Source of the DNA: Sulfurirhabdus autotrophica | Lineage (GTDB): Bacteria > Pseudomonadota > Gammaproteobacteria > Burkholderiales > SMCO01 | Direction of reading: 5' to 3' | Assembly (NCBI RefSeq): GCF_004346685.1 | Contig: NZ_SMCO01000016.1 | Coordinates: forward strand, 1-64,000 | DNA length: 64,000 bases | In this document: positions 1 through 7,392 of the stretch, one piece after another | Layout of the letters: every line of letters starts with the position of its first letter | Position numbering within the stretch: the first letter of the stretch is position 1 | Notes under the pieces: model-generated | Seen by the model: the letters and a program-made list of their open reading frames with translations, nothing else | Told to the model about the DNA's origin: nothing | Database searches by the model: none | Position numbers and translations under genes: made by a program

Positions 1-175
1 TTGAACAATCGCCCCAGAAAACGACTTGGATATCAAACGCCCAATCAGGTATTCTTCGAATCAACAGGCCTTGCACTTCAAACTTGAATCCGCGTTCTAA
101 ATGATGATTCATGGAACCGAGAAACTAGTCTTGCTGGAGTTTGCCGTTGCCCAATCATTCTTCGCAATGGCTTCT

Positions 176-1414
176 TTAGCCAGGTTTTCCATCTGCCCTG
201 GGGCGCCAGTAATTGGGCGCATACTTGAAAACCCAGGGAACGAAGCTCATCAACCACACTATAGCTGCCAGCAAATAAGCATAAGAAATATGACTGTTAG
301 CCACCATTAACAGATCAGGTAACACGCGCAGCAATGTAACTAGCTGGAAGCCCCAGAAAAAAATACTTGTCACTAAATCTGCCACCAGAGGATGACCGGA
401 ATGCCCAAGCGTCACCCTTGAAACCATGCCCAGCATCATGGTTGCAAAAAAACCAATGGTCAGTGCATGCAAAGGCGCCAGTCCAAACAGGAACACCTCC
501 CCACCACTCAAAAACATTGCGATACTTTGCGTTGCATAAAGCGCGATGGCGATTCCCAGCCAGAAAAATGCGACATGCAGCACAGCCAGCAATCTGTTTT
601 TAAAGCTACGATGTATTCCCCACAAATAGGTCAGAACCAAAGCAGCAATTGAAAGAGGAAGATCAAACAGCCACTGGTAGGCGTATGCACCCGCAAACTG
701 CAACACGCCATGGCCTACCGAGCATATCAGCATCAGCCACAGCACCCAATACGGTCGCACAACCACATAATGATCAATCACTTTACTGGAAAAAAACGGA
801 ATCATACGATGGCTGACCGTCATGAAAACCGGCAGCAGAAAAAACCAGATACCCCCGATCCGTGCAAAATCCAGCGCCCAATTGTAATCAGCAACCAGCC
901 ATAACAGCATGCCGCCCATCCCCATCCAGCCCATTATCAGGGCGATAGTGGTTACCAGCGGATGCCGCTTATCCGGGTGAGAAGCGTTGATAAATATTCG
1001 CAACAGGGCATACAGTGCGATACCCCATCCCGCCATCATCAGCATTACTCCTGCCGCCATAACACTTAAGCCTGCGATCATTCCCACGTAAAATAAAACC
1101 ACCCCACCCGCCATCAGCAAAAATGCAGGGACATAATATCGTGCCGATACCTTTTCGCCATACATCCAGCTCGGATAGGTTGTAAACAAAAAACCGAAAA
1201 TAAAAAACGGGAAAAATCCGTAGATCATCAGATAAGCATGGGCCCAGATCGAGGGAAGCGTCCATGTGCCCAATTGAGGACCAATGCCGTATCTTCCTGA
1301 AAGGTCGATCAGCCACCAGAGTATGGTTGCGATACCTTGCACAGCACCGGCCAAAAACATCACTCTGTGCGGTGCCGCTGTAAAGTTGCGCCATGTCGTT
1401 GACTGGGGGTTCAT
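176..1414 (-). CDS. nnrS: NnrS family heme/copper membrane protein
   Basis: This 412-residue, roughly 12-segment membrane protein matches the NnrS family, which protects cells against nitric oxide and nitrosative stress in denitrifiers. Visible family marks are an N-terminal PHRVMFLAGA segment, HAYLMIYGFFPFFIFGF near residue 60, SHRMIPFFSS near 200, and a late HALTIGFFATMMLGMVSR stretch followed by LGHSGHPL. The histidines on these segments are the presumed heme or metal ligands. It is the last gene of a five-gene minus-strand operon that starts with a DUF2249 protein. A putative NsrR operator lies at the head of that operon. The start is the ATG at 1414. Family assignment is firm; the exact biochemical role of NnrS is not settled. 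Confidence 0.9.
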   Translation of the reverse strand: MNPQSTTWRNFTAAPHRVMFLAGAVQGIATILWWLIDLSGRYGIGPQLGTWTLPSIWAHAYLMIYGFFPFFIFGFLFTTYPSWMYGEKVSARYYVPAFLLMAGGVVLFYVGMIAGLSVMAAGVMLMMAGWGIALYALLRIFINASHPDKRHPLVTTIALIMGWMGMGGMLLWLVADYNWALDFARIGGIWFFLLPVFMTVSHRMIPFFSSKVIDHYVVVRPYWVLWLMLICSVGHGVLQFAGAYAYQWLFDLPLSIAALVLTYLWGIHRSFKNRLLAVLHVAFFWLGIAIALYATQSIAMFLSGGEVFLFGLAPLHALTIGFFATMMLGMVSRVTLGHSGHPLVADLVTSIFFWGFQLVTLLRVLPDLLMVANSHISYAYLLAAIVWLMSFVPWVFKYAPNYWRPRADGKPG

Positions 1415-1451
1415 GAGATTTCTCTTTTTTTAAAGGCCAACTAAACTGGTT

Positions 1452-2000
1452 CTACGCTATATAGGTGACTGAACCGCCTAAATAAGCAAACATTTCCGTC
1501 ATTGCCGCATAGGCTTCAGGCTGAATTCCGGCTCCTTGAAAATTCAGACTGTCAGGGTATCCACTCGCGGCTTGCGCTCTCGTGATGGCATCCTCACACC
1601 AGCTTTTTGCCCAGGCTGTCGACACGACCAACTCCTCTGACAGCAATTGAGCAATAGCCTGTTTCGCCACCAGCATGAATCCATTACGAGACAGTGCTGC
1701 ATGAATGTGCGTAATTTCATGTTGATTTCGCTCACGCAGCGCCCTTACCAGCGCAATAGCGCTTTCTTCCAGCAGTCGTGCTCTAGTGGCAGTTGCGTGC
1801 TGCTCTATCACTGCCATTATTTCCCGATATACTGGCAGCCCGTGGTCACCGGAAGGCACCATGGTTGCCAGGCAAGTTTGCAATCCCGTCAGTGCAGCAA
1901 GCGTATGGCCTGCACTGGCTGATTGCTTGTCCAGTTCCTGGCAATGGGCTGCTATTTTCTCCGGTGTCAGCCTGACTTGAATTTCATTTGGTAAGGGCAT
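1452..2000 (-). CDS. Unrecognised soluble protein in an NO-response operon
   Basis: I do not recognise this 182-residue protein. It is predicted to be soluble and mostly alpha-helical, with no signal peptide or membrane segment and no obvious catalytic motif. It has two cysteine-containing helices early (AAHCQELDK, LQTCLATM), one later (SWCEDAIT), and a His-rich stretch HEITHIHAALSRNG near residue 115. Its start overlaps the 3' end of the upstream FmdE-like gene by 17 bases, so the two are translationally coupled and probably act together. It lies between that gene and nnrS, which suggests a role in nitric oxide response or metal handling. That is inference from position only. Confidence 0.75.
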   Translation of the reverse strand: MPLPNEIQVRLTPEKIAAHCQELDKQSASAGHTLAALTGLQTCLATMVPSGDHGLPVYREIMAVIEQHATATRARLLEESAIALVRALRERNQHEITHIHAALSRNGFMLVAKQAIAQLLSEELVVSTAWAKSWCEDAITRAQAASGYPDSLNFQGAGIQPEAYAAMTEMFAYLGGSVTYIA

Positions 2001-2622
2001 TTTCCTCCGCAGGCTGGAATGTCATTTTCACCATTTCCGGATCATCAAAGTGGTCGATTAAAATCCGTTTAACCCGAACCTGCCAAAGCTCTCTGAATTT
2101 TTCCATCTCCCCTTCGGTCGCATTACCAGACAAGGATTTCTGCATCAGCTCTTGCGTTTCAGGCATGGGAGGTACCATATCCGGGTGGTATTGCATCGAG
2201 ACACTTGCCCCTGTGTCTATTCTCACAAAACAAATGTCGTCATTAATTCCGGCATTAAAGCTCAATAAATTCCTTCGATCGAATTTACCTGCAATACCTT
2301 TGAATCCGGTTTCCTGGGTTGCGCCTGTAATTAAACCCACAACATTAGCAATCACCCCTGTCACACCTTTTGCTGCATCCTCTTTAAACTGAACCTTTAC
2401 TTTCCCTCGCTCCGGAATGTTGCCATCAAATAATTTATACAACGCCTTGACTGCCATTAAATAGGCTCCCGCTACTGTCGGGCAAGAATGGCCTGCGAGT
2501 TTTACTGCATCGGTATAGGTGTATTCAATCAAACCATTGGTCGCTGCACCCAGAAATTCAGCCAAGGGGTCATGCATCGTTATTTTTCTTACCTGATCAA
2601 AAAATACGGGATAAGTCATCAT
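1984..2622 (-). CDS. FmdE-like domain protein
   Basis: This is a 212-residue soluble protein. The segment VKLAGHSCPTVAGAYLMAVK near residues 40-60 resembles the HGHxCPG metal-binding signature of FmdE domains, named after subunit E of formylmethanofuran dehydrogenase. The His and Cys could bind a metal or heme. There is no signal peptide. FmdE-like proteins occur widely outside methanogens with mostly unknown roles. The gene is third in the DUF2249/NnrS operon and overlaps the following gene by 17 bases. A strong ribosome site (AGGAGG) precedes the ATG at 2622. The domain call is moderate; function in NO response is inferred from neighbours. Confidence 0.55.
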   Translation of the reverse strand: MMTYPVFFDQVRKITMHDPLAEFLGAATNGLIEYTYTDAVKLAGHSCPTVAGAYLMAVKALYKLFDGNIPERGKVKVQFKEDAAKGVTGVIANVVGLITGATQETGFKGIAGKFDRRNLLSFNAGINDDICFVRIDTGASVSMQYHPDMVPPMPETQELMQKSLSGNATEGEMEKFRELWQVRVKRILIDHFDDPEMVKMTFQPAEENALTK

Positions 2623-2654
2623 ATCCTCCTAAATGTTACGCTTTGCTTTTTAAG

Positions 2655-3782
2655 TTACTTTCTGGCAGCGAGCAAGCCTTTCACCAGTTGCAGAGCAAAC
2701 ATGCCCAAACCAGCCAGCGCAATATAAACGCCCCAATGCCACCCTGAACTCACTACGACACCGGCTGCAAGGAATAAACTGGCACGCAATCCAGCCATAT
2801 AGGTTAGTTGTTGCCTGAGTTGAGTATGCCACTTATTTTGTTGGCCGGGGCGAATCCATACAGGTAATAATTGACTGGCTGCACCCGTTACCAAAGGAAA
2901 AAGGAAACTGATAATATAAGCAATCGCGGCATTATTCGCGCTAATCATGCCTGCGCCATGTAACCCACCGAACAGCACTGCCATGACAAACCCCAGCAAG
3001 GCTATACCCAGTGCTGGTGCTGCGCCGCTCCTGCTTATTATTTCATGCCTGTAAAGACTCAACCACACCTGCAAGAGCCGCATCACCGGGTAGATTAGCA
3101 TCAGCAAACCAGGCCACACCAGCAATGGCACCCAACCTGCACCAGTGGCAATCAAAAGCACCCCCGCCACCATCCATTTCAAGTCACTACGTAACCGCTG
3201 CGCAACATGCCCATCCGTTTTGCCTGTTGCAGTAGGAAGCAACACTTGCAAGGTGGAAATGGCTGTCAAGCCGATAAAACCCAAGGTATTCAGGTGCAGG
3301 TGGAATCGCCGAAGCGGCAGGCGTTGCTCCGGGAAAAAATTCATCAACAGTATGGCAGTCAACGCAAGCATCAGGCACCCAATCGCCGCCAGATACCAAT
3401 TCAGACAAGGATGCGGCCTACCAAGGCTTATTGCACCACGCTGAAATATCCACCATCCCATTGCTCCCGCAACAATCCACCCCAGTAACCCAGCAAAATA
3501 ATAAGTGTTCGTTGCTTCAGCTGGGTAGGCAAAAGAGATAAATGCCAGCAAACCTGCCAGCAACGCCCATACTGGCAAGGTTTTTGCGCTGCGCGAGGGT
3601 GATGCACTGCGGGTTAACACTGGTACAAAGTGCATCATCGCCCCAATGATCAGCGGCATGATGCCGACTGAAAACACCAGATGAATAAAAGCTACCAGCG
3701 ATGCATTAAGCAACCAGGGCAAGATCAACGCGGCAATGAATGCCACAATCGCTATGAAAACAAGGACGGGTAGCACAATCAC
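2655..3782 (-). CDS. NnrS-like polytopic membrane protein
   Basis: This is a 375-residue protein of about 11 transmembrane helices. It carries NnrS-like features: a first block HLVFSVGIMPLIIGAMMHFV near residues 33-52 and a central HLHLNTLGFIGLTAISTLQV segment near 160. Histidines in such blocks are metal-ligand candidates. It is shorter and more divergent than the NnrS copy at the end of the same operon, and I would place it in the wider NnrS/heme-copper-oxidase-like superfamily rather than in NnrS proper. The gene follows the DUF2249 gene by about 100 bases. The GTG or ATG near 3782 gives a hydrophobic N-terminus that acts as the first membrane helix. The role is presumably in nitric oxide tolerance. 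Confidence 0.6.
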   Translation of the reverse strand: MIVLPVLVFIAIVAFIAALILPWLLNASLVAFIHLVFSVGIMPLIIGAMMHFVPVLTRSASPSRSAKTLPVWALLAGLLAFISFAYPAEATNTYYFAGLLGWIVAGAMGWWIFQRGAISLGRPHPCLNWYLAAIGCLMLALTAILLMNFFPEQRLPLRRFHLHLNTLGFIGLTAISTLQVLLPTATGKTDGHVAQRLRSDLKWMVAGVLLIATGAGWVPLLVWPGLLMLIYPVMRLLQVWLSLYRHEIISRSGAAPALGIALLGFVMAVLFGGLHGAGMISANNAAIAYIISFLFPLVTGAASQLLPVWIRPGQQNKWHTQLRQQLTYMAGLRASLFLAAGVVVSSGWHWGVYIALAGLGMFALQLVKGLLAARK

Positions 3783-3883
3783 ACATCCATTTGGATAACT
3801 TAACTGGAAGCAGTATTACACTGCAAGATACGTCACTTATCGCTTATTTAAGCCCGGCGCCAACTATCATGTTTAAATTAGAA

Positions 3884-4141
3884 TTATATGCGGGTAAAGT
3901 CAATCACGATCTGCCCTGGTTCACGCTTCAGATAGTTAATATTTACAGCATCGCCATAGCGCGCTTTCAATTGATCCAGCAAAGGCAGGGGATCATGATC
4001 ATTCACAAAACGCATGGTTTCACCTGGATGCAACGCGTCCAATGACCCAAAAATGGCCGCGTGACGAAAGCGCTTGGCAACGCCTCTGGCATCAAATGGA
4101 TAGATCTGTTCCGGTAAAATATGTAAGTGCGGCTGCGACAT
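3884..4141 (-). CDS. DUF2249 protein, NO-response operon leader
   Basis: This 85-residue protein carries a DUF2249 domain, a small TusA/SirA-like fold. Visible marks are the early DARGVAKRFRHAAIFGSLDAL stretch and the conserved GETMRFVNDHDPLPLLDQL segment, in which an acidic and a basic side chain flank an HDP turn. DUF2249 genes travel with hemerythrins and NnrS in denitrifiers, and a second copy sits at 11610-11831 in just that context. It is the first gene of the minus-strand operon running to nnrS. A promoter and an NsrR-like operator lie about 90-120 bases upstream. The molecular function of DUF2249 is unknown; a redox or NO-related sulfur or heme carrier role is only a guess. Confidence 0.85.
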   Translation of the reverse strand: MSQPHLHILPEQIYPFDARGVAKRFRHAAIFGSLDALHPGETMRFVNDHDPLPLLDQLKARYGDAVNINYLKREPGQIVIDFTRI

Positions 4142-4232
4142 AGTATTCTCCTTTCACGATAAAAAATTCAAACAATCTTCTTCCTGCTTATTTGTTACAC
4201 CAACTCATCAATTCTTCAGCGAATCACTTCCT

Positions 4233-4260
4233 ATTTTAATAAGATGTATTAAAAATACAA
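4233..4260 (-). promoter_or_regulatory. Putative sigma-70 promoter of the DUF2249-NnrS operon
   Basis: On the minus strand a -35 element TTGTAT (complement of 4255-4260) and a -10 element TAAAAT (complement of 4233-4238) are separated by 16 bases. This predicts a start near 4226 and an 85-base leader. The -35 element and spacer are covered by the NsrR-like palindrome at 4241-4263, as expected for a repressed promoter. Confidence 0.5.
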
Positions 4261-4263
4261 GTT
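4241..4263. promoter_or_regulatory. Putative NsrR (nitric oxide repressor) operator
   Basis: The left half AAGATGTATTA, one central A, and the right half AAATACAAGTT form an 11-1-11 inverted repeat. The known NsrR half-site is AAGATGYATTT. The left half matches 10 of 11 positions and the right half (read as its complement) 9 of 11. It spans about -15 to -37 of the predicted minus-strand promoter. NsrR is the Fe-S, NO-sensing repressor of NO-response genes, and the genes behind it (DUF2249, NnrS) are typical targets. No nsrR gene is in the window. Confidence 0.6.
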
Positions 4264-4342
4264 TAATTTTAATTCATTTTTCCGACTTCAATTATTACTG
4301 ACAAATTACAATATTATCGCTTCCTGTATTTCGTATTTTAAC

Positions 4343-4371
4343 TTTACATTAAGATAGTCATGTCCTAATAT
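4343..4371 (+). promoter_or_regulatory. Putative sigma-70 promoter of the yhcC-ubiUV operon
   Basis: TTTACA at 4343-4348 and TAATAT at 4366-4371 are separated by 17 bases, which predicts a start near 4378 and a 49-base leader to yhcC. No convincing FNR box is seen upstream, although ubiUVT is oxygen-regulated in enterobacteria. Confidence 0.4.
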
Positions 4372-4426
4372 AAGCTTCAATACTTAGGTTACCCTGCTCC
4401 TGAAACGAACATACAATCATCGTTAA

Positions 4427-5374
4427 ATGGCACTGTCAGATCACATCAATACGTTCGGGCAACACATGCTGCGCCGCCATGGCAAGCGCGTGCACAAGAT
4501 TGCACTGGATGTCGGATTCACTTGCCCCAATCGAGATGGCAGCAAGGGCATAGGAGGCTGCACTTTTTGCAACAACACTTCGTTTAGCCCCAACGGAAAC
4601 AACCCACTTACCATGGAAGCGCAACTCGCATCTGGCAGAAAAGCCATCTTCAAGCGCACCCGTGCCAAACATTTCCTTGCCTATTTTCAGGCCTACACCA
4701 ATACCTATGCTGCTGTTGAACAACTTGAAGCACTCTATCAGGAAGCGCTGGCCAACCCAGATATCATTGGTTTGTCTGTAGGCACCCGTCCTGATTGCGT
4801 ACCTGACGAAGTATTGGATCTGCTGGTGAAATACATTCAACAAGGTCGCGAGGTTTGGCTGGAACTTGGATTACAGTCTGCTTTCGACGAGACGCTGCAA
4901 CGCGTCAACCGCGGGCATGGCCTCGAAGAATATGCAACTTCCGTTGTAGCAGCCAGAAAACGCGGCATTCCGGTTTGCGCCCATCTCATTATCGGCTTAC
5001 CTGGCGAAACTGAAGCGCATTATCACAGCACCCTGGACACGGTTCTCAGTTTGGGCGTGGATGGTCTGAAACTGCACCCGCTGCATGTTGTGAAAGGAAC
5101 AATGCTCGCCAACCAATGGCGACGGGGAGAATATCAACCGCTGGAAATGCACGATTATATCCGCATTACCGCCGACCTGATCGAGCGAACACCACGGGAG
5201 ATTGTATTTCATCGCGTGACCGGCACAGCACCTAAAGCTATTTTGCTGGCACCAGAATGGTGTTCGCAAAAGTGGAATGTGTTGAACGGAATCGAAAAAG
5301 AGCTTCGCAGACGCGATCACCAACAGGGGCAGTTCGCTCAACATGCAGTTTCCAGGCTGAAATATGTCGCATAA
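4427..5374 (+). CDS. yhcC: YhcC-type radical SAM protein (TIGR01212 family)
   Basis: This 315-residue radical SAM protein is close to E. coli YhcC. The iron-sulfur site is the N-terminal CPNRDGSKGIGGCTFC (about residues 29-44), the wide-spaced cysteine signature of the TIGR01212 group. Other family marks are the early HMLRRHGKRVHKIALDVGFT segment, FLAYFQAYTNTYA, and GLSVGTRPDCVPDEVL, where the SAM-binding barrel continues. The substrate of YhcC is not established. It starts the five-gene operon with ubiU, ubiV, the LplA-DUF116 fusion and ubiT, and its 3' end overlaps ubiU by 11 bases. No clear ribosome site precedes the ATG. Identity is firm; function in quinone biosynthesis or another anaerobic process is inferred from the cluster. 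Confidence 0.88.
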   Translation: MALSDHINTFGQHMLRRHGKRVHKIALDVGFTCPNRDGSKGIGGCTFCNNTSFSPNGNNPLTMEAQLASGRKAIFKRTRAKHFLAYFQAYTNTYAAVEQLEALYQEALANPDIIGLSVGTRPDCVPDEVLDLLVKYIQQGREVWLELGLQSAFDETLQRVNRGHGLEEYATSVVAARKRGIPVCAHLIIGLPGETEAHYHSTLDTVLSLGVDGLKLHPLHVVKGTMLANQWRRGEYQPLEMHDYIRITADLIERTPREIVFHRVTGTAPKAILLAPEWCSQKWNVLNGIEKELRRRDHQQGQFAQHAVSRLKYVA

Positions 5375-6380
5375 AGCTACCGCACCGGAACTGGTATGCC
5401 CTGCTGGAAGTCTGCCTGCACTCAAAGCCGCTGTTGACCACGGAGCGGACTGCGTTTACATCGGATTTCGCGACAACACTAACGCGCGCAATTTTGCAGG
5501 CCTCAATTTTGATGAGTCCAATGCCAGGGAAGGCATACGCTACGCCCATAATAAAGGCAAAAAGGTCTTACTGGCGTTGAACACCTATCCGCAAGCAGAC
5601 AACTGGGAACGCTGGCAAGGTGCGGTAGACAAGGCAGCTAAGCTGGGCATGGATGCCGTTATTCTGGCCGACATCGGCCTCATGCGCTATGCGGTTAAAA
5701 ACTATCCAGACCTGCGACTGCACCTGTCCGTACAAGGCTCCGCCACCAACTACGAAGCAATCAATTTTTTTCATGAACATTTCGGCATAAGCCGTGCAGT
5801 ACTGCCCCGCGTATTATCCTTGCCCCAAGTAGAGCATGTGGTGAAAAACACACCGGTAAAAATTGAGTTATTCGGTTTCGGCGGCCTGTGCGTAATGGTG
5901 GAAGGGCGCTGCGCTTTATCCTCTTATGCCACTGGTGAATCACCCAATACCTGTGGTGTATGCTCCCCTGCTAAAGCGGTGCGCTGGGAGCATACGGCAA
6001 AAGGCTTGGAGTCTCGTTTAAACGGGGTATTGCTGGACAGATATAACGATACAGAAAGTGCTGGATATCCCACGTTATGCAAAGGCCGGTTCGAAGTCGG
6101 CAATGAAACCTATTACGCTATCGAAGAACCAGCCAGCCTGAACACGCTTGCGCTGTTGCCTGAAATGCAACTCATGGGCATCGCCGCGATCAAGATTGAA
6201 GGGCGGCAACGCAGCCCGGCTTACGTGGCGCAGGTAACCAAAGTATGGCGAGCGGCAATAGATGCCTGTCAACGCGCACCTGACAGTTTTATTGTAAACC
6301 CGGAGTGGATGGCGCAGCTCAGCAGCGTAGCAGAAGGCCAGCAGCACACACTGGGGGCCTATCACCGACCATGGAAATAA
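5364..6380 (+). CDS. ubiU: UbiU, O2-independent ubiquinone hydroxylation (U32 family)
   Basis: This 338-residue U32-peptidase-like protein matches UbiU, which with UbiV and UbiT makes ubiquinone without oxygen. UbiU and UbiV form a 4Fe-4S heterodimer that hydroxylates the ring, with prephenate as the oxygen donor in E. coli. The four cluster cysteines are C176, C183, C200 and C239. Their spacings (7, 17, 39) equal those of E. coli UbiU C169, C176, C193 and C232. The region reads GLCVMVEGRCALSSYATGE, then NTCGVC and LCKGRFEVG. It overlaps yhcC by 11 bases and is followed by ubiV after about 110 bases. In a denitrifier this lets the respiratory chain keep ubiquinone under anoxia. Confidence 0.95.
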   Translation: MSHKATAPELVCPAGSLPALKAAVDHGADCVYIGFRDNTNARNFAGLNFDESNAREGIRYAHNKGKKVLLALNTYPQADNWERWQGAVDKAAKLGMDAVILADIGLMRYAVKNYPDLRLHLSVQGSATNYEAINFFHEHFGISRAVLPRVLSLPQVEHVVKNTPVKIELFGFGGLCVMVEGRCALSSYATGESPNTCGVCSPAKAVRWEHTAKGLESRLNGVLLDRYNDTESAGYPTLCKGRFEVGNETYYAIEEPASLNTLALLPEMQLMGIAAIKIEGRQRSPAYVAQVTKVWRAAIDACQRAPDSFIVNPEWMAQLSSVAEGQQHTLGAYHRPWK

Positions 6381-6489
6381 GACCACATTTAACCTTTTCC
6401 CACCTGGAAACGCTCAAGCACCAGGCAGCAGTGTTTCTCTGTGCCTTAACAGATCTACACCCAAAAAAACTGCATTGCGAAAAATCATC

Positions 6490-7392
6490 ATGAAAATATC
6501 ACTTGGTCCCATCCTTTACTATTGGGAAAGGGAAGCAATCTTCAAATTTTACGAAGAAATCGCTGCCACAGCAGTAGACATTGTCTATCTGGGAGAAACC
6601 GTTTGCTCTCGCCGCCATAACCTGCGACATGATGACTGGCTTTCAGTTGCAGAAAAGCTGGCATCGGCGGGAAAAGAAGTCGTACTTTCTTCACAGGCAC
6701 TGCTGGAATCTGAATCCGATCTGAAAATCCTGCGAAAACTTGCTGATAATGACCAATTTTCCGTAGAAGCCAACGACATGGGCGCGGTGCACCTGCTTAC
6801 TGGGCGGCTACCTTTTGTTATCGGCCCGCATATTAATGTCTACAACTCACCTGCTTTGTCGCTCCTCGCCGAAACAGGTGCCAAAAGATGGGTCATGCCG
6901 GTTGAAATGTCACGGGGCATGCTGCACAAAATGCAACTTGAAAAACCAGCCAACATGGAAACGGAAGTGTTCGCTTTTGGACGGTTGCCCCTTGCATTTT
7001 CCGCACGCTGCTTCACTGCCCGTCACCATAACCTGCCCAAGGATGATTGCCAGTTCCGCTGCCTGGATTATGCTAACGGCCTCACACTTAATACCCGAGA
7101 AGGACAGCCATTTCTTGTTTTGAATGGCATCCAGACACAATCTGCCAGCGTATACAACCTCATCAACGAATTAGTGGAAATGAATGAAATGGGTGTGAAT
7201 ATCGTCCGCATCAGCCCCCAAGCCTGGCATACCACAAAAATTATTGAACAATTCTGGCAATCTCTGAACAATCCAGATACCGCACAGAAATGCATGCAAC
7301 AACTGGCCAAATGGATGCCGGACAAAGGCTGCGATGGCTACTGGCACGGCAAAGCAGGTCTGGAACAATCCACGGGAATAACCGCACAATGA
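6490..7392 (+). CDS. ubiV: UbiV, O2-independent ubiquinone hydroxylation (U32 family)
   Basis: This 300-residue protein matches UbiV, the partner of UbiU. It begins MKISLGPILYYW, almost the same as the E. coli UbiV start. That match selects the ATG at 6490 over an in-frame TTG at 6475. The cluster cysteines are visible as ETVCSRRHN near residue 39 and as SARCFTARHHNLPKDDCQFRC near 175-195. VMPVEMSRGML and FVLNGIQTQSASVYNL are also family segments. The last bases overlap the next gene in an ATGA arrangement, so the lipoate ligase/DUF116 fusion is translationally coupled to it. It acts in the cytoplasm. Confidence 0.94.
   Translation: MKISLGPILYYWEREAIFKFYEEIAATAVDIVYLGETVCSRRHNLRHDDWLSVAEKLASAGKEVVLSSQALLESESDLKILRKLADNDQFSVEANDMGAVHLLTGRLPFVIGPHINVYNSPALSLLAETGAKRWVMPVEMSRGMLHKMQLEKPANMETEVFAFGRLPLAFSARCFTARHHNLPKDDCQFRCLDYANGLTLNTREGQPFLVLNGIQTQSASVYNLINELVEMNEMGVNIVRISPQAWHTTKIIEQFWQSLNNPDTAQKCMQQLAKWMPDKGCDGYWHGKAGLEQSTGITAQ

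Noticed and set aside
1-112. A minus-strand frame from an ATG at 112 running off the left edge (begins MNHHLERGFKFEV)
   Set aside because: It is only 37 codons in view, has no ribosome site and no motif I know. It could be the start of a real gene but cannot be supported from this window.
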